Source: Anthoceros angustus
Taxonomy: Eukaryota > Streptophyta > Anthocerotopsida > Anthocerotales > Anthocerotaceae
DNA: 64,000 nt
Direction: 5' to 3'
NCBI GenBank assembly: GCA_010909165.1
Contig: MU008160.1
Span: 744,001-808,000, forward strand
Notes under the pieces: model-generated
What the model saw: only the letters and a program-made list of their open reading frames with translations
The model's database searches: none
What the model was told of the DNA's origin: nothing
Program-made: the position numbers and the translations under genes
Part shown: positions 43,840 to 53,526 of the stretch, in pieces
How the letters are laid out: each line of letters starts with the position of its first letter
Numbering within the stretch: position 1 is the stretch's first letter

Positions 43840-46800
43840 ATGGCCACAGTTTGGCAAACGGATTCGTCGTGGACCCAACAAATTGGTGACTGTGCAGGCA
43901 TTCTACGAGGAGCTCCAGCTAAACTCATGACCTCGGGAAACAACCAACCCTCCAGGTGCGGCAGTGTAAGGAACCCAGCACTTCCAAGTTTGAGAAAATG
44001 TGTGTGTGGGGAAAGATTTTCCAGGGATGGTCGTAGCCAGGAGCAGGAGCATGGGCTCTTGTGGAAACATTTTTTTCTGGACCCTAGCATGTGGTGGGAC
44101 ACCAGACGAGATAAGAAGAGATCCCATTCCCCTGACTTCCGGCGTAAGAGGTCTGCCGGGGAGGTCCTCTGCTTAAACGTATATAGGCCAGCTTGGGTGG
44201 ATGAGCATGTCCTGTCTCTGGATACGCAGATGGGTCATGGTGCGTCTCCTTCCAAGTCGAGCTGTCCGGATAAGCGGGAGCCTGTCAGGCGTGCAGAATC
44301 AGAAATGGGCGTCGCAAAGCCTGCAACCGTGAGCACATTATGTCAGCAGGGGAAGCTTAGTGAGGCCGTTGGAGCCCTGGAATGTCTGGCGATGACAGAC
44401 TGTTCTATTTCTTCGTCTCTGCTGTACGATGTGCTAAAACTGTGTACAGCGAAGAAGGATTTGGTTGTGGGGAAACGAGTCCATGATCTCATTGTCACAC
44501 TTGGGTGCGAGTCGAATACATTCTTGGGAAACCATCTTCTGCGCATGTATGCATGTGGAGGTAGGCTACAGGAGGCCATGGATGTGTTCACCAGGGTAGG
44601 CACACCAGATGCCTTCATGTGGGGTTCCATAATTTCCGCATATGCTAAACATGGGAAACCGAATGGGGCCATACAACTTTACCATCAGATGCGTAGGTCG
44701 GGTGTGAAGGCGGATGCTCACGTGTTTGCAGCTGCCCTTCAAGCTTGTGCATTGGCTGCCGACTTGGAATCTGGCAGAGGAGTGCACTGTGATGTGTTGC
44801 ACAGTGGCATTCCTCTTAACTTGTTTGTTGGCACCTGCCTAGTGGACATGTATGCAAAGTGTGGTGAACTGAAAGATGCACGCAGGGTTTTTGACGGCTT
44901 GGCCACAAAGGATGTGGTGACATGGACGGCCCTGCTTGATGGGTATGCACAGCAAGGGCTCGGCCAAGAGGCGCTTTCTCTGTATGGGCAAATGGAGCAA
45001 GAGAGGCTGATTTTGGCCAACGATATTACTTTTGCTTGCCTTTTGAAGGCCTGTGCAAGCACTGGTGCCTTACAGAGGGGCAGGCAGCTGCATTCGCAGA
45101 TAGTGAAAAGAGGACTGCTCAATAACACACTGGTTGGCACCTGCCTCGTGGACATGTATGCAAAATGTGGTGAACTAGAAGATGCACGTGAGGTTTTTGA
45201 GAGCTTGGGCACAAAAAATGTGGTGACATGGACGACCCTTGTGGCTGGGTATGCAAAATGTGGCGTACTTGAAGGTGCACGCCAGGTTTTCGACAGCATG
45301 GCCACAAAGGATGTGGTGACATGGACGGCCCTTATTGCCGGGTATGCAAATCATGGGCTCGGTGAAGAGGCACTTCTTCTCCATGGACAAATGGAGCAGG
45401 AGGGCCTGGTCGTGGCTGACCATGTCACTTTTGCTTGCCTTCTGAAGGCCTGTGCAAGCACTGGTGCCTTACAGACGGGCAGGCAGCTGCACTCACAGAT
45501 TGTGGAAAGAGGACTGCTAGATAACATGCTGGTTGGCACCGGCCTGGTGGACATGTATGCGAAATGTGGCGCCATGGAATCTGCACGCCAAGTTTTTGAC
45601 AGCTTGGCCACAAAGGATGTGGTGACATGGACGGCCCTGATTGCTGGGTATGCAAATCATGGGCTCGGTGAAGAGGCACTTCTTCTCCATGGACAAATGG
45701 AGCAAGAGAGGCTGATTTTGGCCAACGATATTACTTTTGCTTGCCTTCTGAAGGCCTGTGCAAGCACTGGTGCCTTACAGAAGGGCAGGCAGCTGCACTC
45801 ACAGATTGTGGAAAGAGGACTGCTAGATAACATGCTGGTTGGCACTGCCTGGTGGACATGTATGCAAAATGTGGTGAACTAGAAGATGCACGTGAGGTTT
45901 TTGAGAGCTTGGGCACAAAAAATGTGGTGACATGGACGGCCCTGATTGCTGGGTATGCAAAATGTGGTGAACTGGAAGATGCACGCCAGGTTTTTGACAG
46001 CATGGCCACAAAGGATGTGGTGACATGGACGGCCCTTATTGCCGGGTATGCAAATCATGGGCTCGGTGAAGAGGCACTTCTTCTCCATGGACAAATGGAG
46101 CAGGAGGGCCTGGTCGTGGCTGACCATGTCACTTTAGCCTCCCTTTTGAGGGCCTGTGCGAGCACTGGTGCCTTACAGACGGGCAGGCAGCTGCACTCAC
46201 AGATTGTGGAAAGAGGACTGCTAGATAACATGCTGGTTGGCACCGGCCTGGTGGACATGTATGCGAAATGTGGCGCCATGGAATCTGCACGCCAAGTTTT
46301 TGACAGCTTGGCCACAAAAGATGTGGTGACATGGACGGCCCTGATATCTGGTTATGGTACTTGTGATGATGGTCACAGAGCACTAGCCTGTTTTGAGGAG
46401 ATGTTAGTTGCCGGTATTCTGCCTGATTACGCTACGTATACTTGCCTTTTAGTAGCATGCAGTCACGAGGGACTGGTACATGAGGGTCGCAAGCTCTTTG
46501 ATTCCATGGCTAACCAGCATGGCATTGAACCTAATGTTGAGCATTACAGTTGCATGGTTGATCTTCTTGGGCGTGCGGGCCATTTAGATGAGGCAGAGAA
46601 CATGCTATTATCATGTGAGGCTCGAAGTGATGTTGTGGGGTTGACGTCTTTGCTGAATGCCTGCAAAAGTCACGGTGATATAGAGAGGGCAAGGCGGTGT
46701 TTTGAAAGCCTTGTTCTGCTGGACCCTCAGCGGGCGTCAGCGTATGTACTTATGGCCAATGCCTATGCAGATGCAGGTAGGTGGACCGATGTAGACAGGA

Positions 46801-47237
46801 TTGAAACACAGAGAATGGTAGCAGGAGCTAAGAAGAAACCTGCAGTGGCGAGCATCGAGGTGAAAAAGCAGGTACATAGATTTCTAGTAGGAGAAAGGAG
46901 AGAGGATATTACGCTTAAGGTAGAGACCACGAATGCCCGTCTGAAGCAGGAAGGAGGCCACATACCCCACACAAAGTTGGTGTTGAAGCCACTGTCTGAG
47001 AAGGAAAAGGAAGACGTGCTATGTGGGCATGCTGAGAAGCTAGCTCTGGCGTATGGTCTGTTGAACACTCCGAGTGGGACACCTCTGGTGGTAACAAAGA
47101 ATCTACGGATGTGCAGTGACTGTCACAGTTCCACGGAGATCATGTCCAGGCTCGAAAAGAGAGACATTGTTGTAAGGGACGGCTATCGTGTGCATCGATT
47201 TGCAGCTGGTTGTTGCAGTTGCAAGGGTCGACCGTGA
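43840..47237 (+). pseudogene. PPR-12: longest DYW:KP PPR gene, one 1-bp frameshift, internal 705-bp duplication
   Basis: ATG 43840 opens 680 codons to 45882, and a second frame (45852-47237, 461 codons) completes the gene. The break is one missing C in GGCACCTGCC at 45844-45846. Read through it, the protein would be about 1132 aa. In order it has the N-terminal block, L-S, five PLS triads, two extra single S motifs (VVTWT..AGYAKCG, near 45235 and 45940), P2-L2-S2, E1, E2, KPAVA near 46840, HAE near 47030, CSDCH, and the end CSCKGRP. Positions 45147-45850 and 45851-46554 are a tandem in-frame duplication of 235 codons (two triads plus one S), now 704 bp apart because of the lost base. It is either a very recent pseudogene or an intact gene with a sequencing error. 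Confidence 0.88.
45147..46554 (+). repeat. 235-codon internal tandem duplication in PPR-12
   Basis: The landmark GTCGTGGCTGACCATGTCAC occurs at 45409 and 46113, 704 bp apart, which is 705 minus the lost base. Each unit is 2 x 102 + 31 codons. Sequence identity is very high; the second copy has TTAGCCTCCC for the first's TTTGCTTGCC. Confidence 0.85.
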
Positions 47238-48398
47238 GAAGGAAGAAGAACTAGCCAGTGGCCGAGTGTGTACTTGCTTTCTTCTGAGGGTTGAATGTGC
47301 GGGCTTAACTCCATCCCTGTGCTAACTGAGACAGCGACATAGGTCTCTCCACGGATAAACCTCCTCTCATGACAGGGAAGATGATCTGATTATGGAGCCA
47401 GGGATCGTGCTTGTGTACGTAAGCACCGTGACGCAAAGACAGCTTGGAGCCCATTGTAAGCTACAATGCAGCCGTGATCAAGTTGATATGCAGGATAATT
47501 GAAGAAAGGGATGCTTCATGACATCAATGGCAATGTCAGAAGCTTTTGCCCAGGCCCTCGGGTGCAAAGGGCCTGGCCTGGAGCGCCCGCAATTTCCATG
47601 AGGAACTTGTTTGTGCGCATGTTGTAGCCTTCTGCTGGTGTTGAGCTGCAGTGTTTTCCAGCCGCCATGCTGACCAGGAAGACCGGTTTGCTGAATCCAG
47701 GGTGGACCTAAAACGTAACGTTAACCTAACGAATTGAAACGTGCCGTGAACGATACGTATCGTACGATACACTACGATACGAAGGGTGAATGATACGAAA
47801 TGAACGTTAACGAAACGAACGGCTGTACTCGCCAGTCGGCAGGTGAGTTGGGCTCTGTCCTGTCGATGTGCCCGACATGAACCATCGAAGCATCTGGCTT
47901 CTTTGAGTGATGCGTCTCTGAGGAGAAGCCGCAGATTGGTCTTAGTTGGTCTTCAGTCGGTAGCTATTCTCGGTTGAGAAAGCTCCAGAGATTGTTCCGC
48001 GAAGACAAGGCTTCAGGGTATGTGGATTTGGACGGAGAAAGAACAAGAGGAATTGTTCCTTGGTGCCGGGAAGCAAAGCACAGGTTCCTTGGATCGGGGA
48101 GTCCCTGATGCTATGCTGTACAGTGCGGGGGTTATTGATGCCAATATCTCCACTTGCCGCAAATGAGGAGAGGTCGCCGTGCTTGCGTCCGTGCTGCTAA
48201 CCTTGAGTTCTACTTCACCATTAAGACTTAGCAGGATGGCTGGGTTGCAGTGCATTTGGAAGGAAGGTACACATGAAGATAATAGGTGTCCAGACTCCAG
48301 AGAATTAGGGTGAATCCTGCCACCAGTTCCACCTCCTGAAGAAGAATAAGAAGAAAAGTTTGTTGTGTGCATCCTCTCCTGAGGGGGGTGCCGGTAAC
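47238..48398 (+). other. 3' flank of PPR-12 and 5' flank of PPR-13
   Basis: The first 350 bp match the PPR 3'-flank family (GGGATGCTTCATG, GCCCAGGCCCTCGGG). Positions 47711-47820 are an unusual run of ACG/CGATACG words. Minus-strand frames near 48013-48440 have no known domain. The last 30 bp before 48399 do not carry the usual CGACAG leader. Confidence 0.45.
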
Positions 48399-50788
48399 AT
48401 GGCCACATTGTGGCAATCGGAGCCCTTGTGGACCCAGCAAATTGGTGAGTGTACAGGGATTCTACGAGGACCTCCCGCTCACCTCACCTTCGGGAGTCAA
48501 CCGCTGGGAGACAATCAAGCCTCCAGGTGCGGCGATGTAAGGAACCCAGCATTTCTTGTTTTGAGAAAAAGCGTGGGTGGGAAAGGATTTTCCGGGGATG
48601 GTCGTCGAAAGGAGCAGGAGCACTTGCGGCTACAATGTTTGCTGGACCATGGCATGTGCTGGGACAACAGGTCAGATAGGAAGAGCTCTCGTTCGGCTGA
48701 CTTCCGGCGTAAGGGCTCTGGTGGCGCGGTCCTCTGGTTAAACATGTACAAGCGAGCTTGGGTGGATAAGCAGCTCGTTTCTTTGGATATGCAGATGGGC
48801 CATGGTGAGTCTCCTTCGAACTCGAGCTCCCCGGATGAGCCTGAGCCTGGCAGTCGTGCAGGATCGGAAATTGGCATCGTATCGGCTGTAACTGTGATCA
48901 CGTTATGCCAGCAGGGGAAGCTTACCGAGGCCGTGGGAGCCTTGGAATCTCTGGCTCAGACAGACTGTCCTATTTCTACGTCTCTGTTTTATACTGTGAT
49001 AAAACTGTGTACAGCTAAGAAGGATTTGTTTCTGGGAAAACGAGTTCATGAGCTCACCACCAAACTTGGCTATGAGTCGAATACATACTTAGGGAACCAT
49101 CTGTTGCGGATGTATGCAAGTGGAGGTAGGCTACAGGAGGCTATGGATGTCTTCACCAGGGTACGCAAACCAGATGCCTTCATGTGGTCTTCCATAATCT
49201 CCGCATGTGTTAAACATGGGAAACCTAATGAGGCCATAGATCTGTACCATGAGATGCGTAGGTCAGGTGTGAAAGCGGATGCTCACGTGTTTACAGCTGC
49301 CCTTCAAGCTTGTGCATTTGCCACAGACCTGGAATCTGGCAGAGAAGTGCACTGTGATGTGTTGCACAGTGGCATTTCGCTTACCTTGTTTGTTGGCACC
49401 TGCCTGGTGGACATGTATGCAAAATGTGGCGAACTGGAAGCTGCACGTCAGGTTTTCGACAGCTTGGCCACAAAAAATGTTGTGACATGCAATGCCCTCA
49501 TAGCTGGGTATGCAAATAGTGGCGACCTGAAAGGTGCACGCAGGGTCTTTGACATCTTGGCGACAAAGGATGTGGTAACATGGACAGCCCTGATTGCTGG
49601 GTATGTAAAGCATGGCCTTGGCCAAGAGGCGCTTGTTCTGTACAGAGAAATGGAAAAGGAGGGCATCATTGTGGCTGACCGTGTTATTCTAGCGTGCCTT
49701 CTGAAGGCCTGTGGAATCGCCGGGGCCCTACAGAAGGGCAGGCAGCTGCACTCGCAGATTGTGGAAAGAGGACTGCTAGATAACCTACTGGTTGGTACCT
49801 GCCTGGTAGACATGTATGCAAAATGTGGAGAACTGGCAGATGCACGCAGGGTTTTTAACAGCTTGGCCACAAAGGATGTTGTGTCATGGACGACACTGAT
49901 ATCTGGGTATGGTACTTGTGATGATGGTCACAACGCACTAGCCTGCTTTGAGGAGATGCTGGTTTACGGTATTCAGCCTGACGAAGCTACATTTACTTGC
50001 CTTTTAGTTGCTTGCAGTCATGAGGGACTGGTGCATGAAGGTCGCAAGCACTTTGATTCCATGGCTGGCCAGCACAGCATCCAACCTACTGTTGAGCATT
50101 ACAATTGCATGATTGATCTTCTTGGTCGGGCAGGCCATTTAGATGAGGCAGAGAAAATGCTATTATCATGTGAGGATCAAAGTAATGTTGTTGGGTTGAC
50201 GTCTTTGCTGAATGCCTGCAAAAGTCACAGGGACATAGAGAGGGCGGCACGGTGTTTTGAGAGCCTAGTTAGACTGGACCCTCAGCGAGCGTCCACATAT
50301 GTGCTTATGGCCAATGCCTATGCAGATGCAGGTAGGTGGACCGATGTAGAGAGGATTGAAGCACAGAGAATGATAGCAGGAGCTAAGAAGAAACCTGCAG
50401 TAGCAGGCATTGAGGTGAAGGAGCAGGTGCATACATTTGTGGTAGGAGAAAGGACAGATGACATTGCGCTAAAGGTAGAGAGCACAAATGCACGGCTGAA
50501 GGAGGAAGGAGGCCACATGCCGCAGACAAAGTTGGTGTTGAAGCCACTGCTGGAGAAGGAAAAGGAAGATGTGCTTTGTGGGCATGCTGAGAAGCTAGCT
50601 CTGGCGTTTGGTCTCCTGAACACTCCGAGTGGAACACCTTTGATGGTAACGAAGAATCTACGCATGTGCAGTGACTGCCACAGTTCCACGGAGATCATGT
50701 CAAGGATTGAAAGAGACATTGTGGTAAGGGATGGGTACGTGTGCATCGATTTGCATCTGGTTGTTGCAGTTGTAAGGGTCGCCCGTGA
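48399..50788 (+). pseudogene. PPR-13: DYW:KP PPR gene whose GRP terminus is lost by a 1-bp deletion
   Basis: ATG 48399 opens a frame to 50891 (830 codons). It covers the N-terminal block, L-S, two PLS triads plus one extra S motif (near 49500-49565), P2-L2-S2, E1, E2, KPAVA near 50395, HAE near 50587 and CSDCH near 50671. At 50737-50738 TACCGTG is reduced to TACGTG. The last 20 or so residues, including the CSCKGRP end, are replaced by an unrelated tail of about 50 residues. A 3-bp gap at about 50707 also removes one residue. In the correct frame the stop would be TGA 50786-50788 (about 796 aa). The GRP end and the last Cys pair are normally needed for the second zinc site, so the product as written should be inactive. 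Confidence 0.88.
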
Positions 50789-52617
50789 GATGAAAAACGA
50801 CGTGACAGTGCTAAAGTGGGTACGCCAGGAACATTACTTTCTCTTAAGAGGTGAGCATGCCTGCTTAATTCCATCTCTGTGTAAACTGTGACAGTGACAA
50901 CGATTCTCACACGTTTCCTTGACAGGGAAATCTGGGTCAGTTTATCTCTTCCCTGTATGTACATAAGTTCCGTGAGGAAAGGGCAGCTCAGGACTGATGG
51001 GAAGTGAGAATGCAGCCATGATCAAGTTGATATCCGGAATATTCGTCCAAGAAATGGATGGAGATGCTTCATGGCGGATGACATGTCGGGAAGAAGCCTC
51101 ACCCGAACTGGGATGATTGCCACCCTGGCAAATATCGGACACCTGCTTGGGTAACGGAAGTGAACTATAGAGTAGGTACTCCAACAACCATGGTGGCAAA
51201 TATTGGTGGCCTGCCTGGGTAACGGAAGTGAACTAGAGAGGTACCAACAACCATGGTGGCAAATATTGGTGGCCTGCAGGGAAACTAAATTCACTGGGAG
51301 TACTCGAGGAACGACACCCGGGCACTGGCGGTCCGCTAGGTGTATTAAATAGATTGGGGCATTTTAGTAACGACTGCCGGGTGTTGGTCAGTTAACGACG
51401 GTCAATTATATTTTATTTATTCTGAATTATAATAATCGAATGTATCTAAATAAGTATATCTGAATAATAAATAATTTTAATCTTACTGGTTATCCATTAA
51501 AGCGTAACGCTTTCGAAGAGGGTAATTATACATATTTATGTGTAAAATAAACCTTCGAGGCCCAGTCATAATATAAAGATCATGCTTGGCTGTGGACATA
51601 TGAACACCGAGTGGAACACCTTTGATGGTAACGAAGAATCTACGCATGTGCAGTGACTGCCACAGTTCCACGGAGATTATGTCAAGGATTGAAAGGAGAG
51701 AGATTGTGGTAAGGGATGGGTATCGCGTACATCGATTTGCATCTGGTTGTTGCAGTTGTAAGGGTCGCCCGTGAGATGAAAAACGACGTGACAGTGCTAA
51801 AGTGGGTACGCCAGGAACATTACTTTCTCTTAAGAGGTGAGCATGCCTGCTTAATTCCATCTCTGTGTAAACTGTGACAGTGACAACGATTCTCACACGT
51901 TTCCTTGACAGGGAAATCTGGGTCAGTTTATCTCTTCCCTGTATGTACATAAGTTCCGTGAGGAAAGGGCAGCTCAGGACTGATGGGAAGTGAGAATGCA
52001 GCCATGATCAAGTTGATATCCGGAATATTCGTCCAAGAAATGGATGGAGATGCTTCATGGCGGATGACATGTCGGGAAGAAGCCTCACCCGAACTGGGAT
52101 GATTGCCACCCTGGCAAATATCGGACACCTGCTTGGGTAACGGAAGTGAACTATAGAGTAGGTACTCCAACAACCATGGTGGCAAATATTGGTGGCCTGC
52201 CTGGGTAACGGAAGTGAACTAGAGAGGAGGTACTCCAACAACCATGGTGGCAAATATTGGTGGCCTGCTTGGGAAACTAAATTCACTGGGAGTACTCGAG
52301 GAACGACACCCGGGCACTGGCGGTCCGCTAGGTGTATTAAATAGATTGGGGGCATTTTAGTAACGACTGCCGGGTGTTGGCGGTCAGTTAACGACGGTCA
52401 ATTATATTTTATTTATTCTGAATTATAATAATCGAATGTATCTAAATAAGTATATCTGAATAATAAATAATTTTAATCTTACTGGTTATCCATTAAAGCG
52501 TAACGCTTTCGAAGAGGTTGTAATTATACATATTTATGTGTAAAAATAAACCTTCGAGGCCCAGTCATAATATAAAGATGGGTCATGCTTGGCTGTGGAC
52601 ATATGAACACCGAGTGG
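50618..52617. repeat. tandem duplication of PPR-13 3' end plus 3' flank (event C)
   Basis: Positions 50618-51601 are repeated at 51602-52604. The joint is the word GAACAC(T)CCGAGTGG, present in the gene at 50618, at the joint at 51602 and at the right end at 52605. The two copies match closely over 1 kb, including internal 60-bp half-repeats around 51140-51270 (AACGGAAGTGAACTA) and an AT-rich stretch near 51400-51480. Confidence 0.9.
51602..51774 (+). pseudogene. PPR-13b: terminal DYW:KP fragment with intact GRP end
   Basis: This is only the last 57 or so codons of the DYW:KP domain, from GTPLMV to CSCKGRP and TGA 51772-51774. It has CSDCH and an unbroken terminus (ERREIVVRDGYRVHRF). It is the duplicate of the PPR-13 3' end and shows the sequence PPR-13 had, or should have, at the deleted position. 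Confidence 0.85.
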
Positions 52618-52884
52618 GTCGTTTAGATAAGGTCCGGTTTCCGTAGCCAGCCTAAGCTACATATGTACACGGAAATTAGCCCTTACCAAAAAGGCTGGGG
52701 AACTTGGCGGAGGCGGCCGAGGTTGGCTTTCTCCCTTCGATTTTGTGAATACTCGAACCTGGCAGGAGAACCGGCTGGAGCCTGCGAGGACTCGGCTCCA
52801 GCATGCGTGCCATGACTCGACTCCAACGTGTATGCAATGACTCGGCCACAGCATACCCATGAATAGAAGAAGAAGAAGAATTTT

Positions 52885-53080
52885 ATTGAAGTCCACTAAG
52901 GACGGATTTCCGTCATGGGACTTGGTACTTAACAACTTGTACCATGGTGTGCCTAAGCTACTTGCTGCACCAAGGGCATCCACTCCCTTTAGGCACCCCA
53001 TTTAAGTACCGATCCAAGCTCAGGATGCTTAATCACGGCGTTCTTATAAATGTGTCCATTTGGCCTAGGCCATTTGGACA
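52885..53080 (-). repeat. dispersed non-coding repeat, copy 3
   Basis: This is related to 15975-16200 and 17640-17830. On the minus strand it ends with CAATAAAATTC and a TTC microsatellite, as in the 3' end of a retroposon. Unrelated short frames overlap it. Confidence 0.6.
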
Positions 53081-53526
53081 ATAGGCTGGGAAAGCCAACC
53101 TCGCCTGCCCCTAGATTGGTCACCGCGATTCACGCGCCACATCATACATGCTGGAGGAACAAATGCGAGGGCTTAGAACAAAATTGCTGCAGGAAGGGCA
53201 GGTCCTTTATACCCGACATGCCAGAGGCCATTGAGCATCCCGTCCCCTCGTTCACAGTTCTTCAAATGTCCCGGATATCAACTTCATCATGGCTGCATTC
53301 TCGCTTTCGATCAGCTCCGAGCTGCCCTTTCCTCATGATACTGTGTACACAGAAGAGATTCATTAAACCAGATTTTCCCTGTCAAAGAAAAGGTGACAAT
53401 CCGTTTCAGCGACCTATGCCGCTGTCTCACCTTGAACAGGATGAAATACGCAGACATACTCACGTCTTGAAAGACAGCAACATTCCTTCCGTCCAAACTT
53501 GAGCACTGGCACAACGTTTTCCGTTC

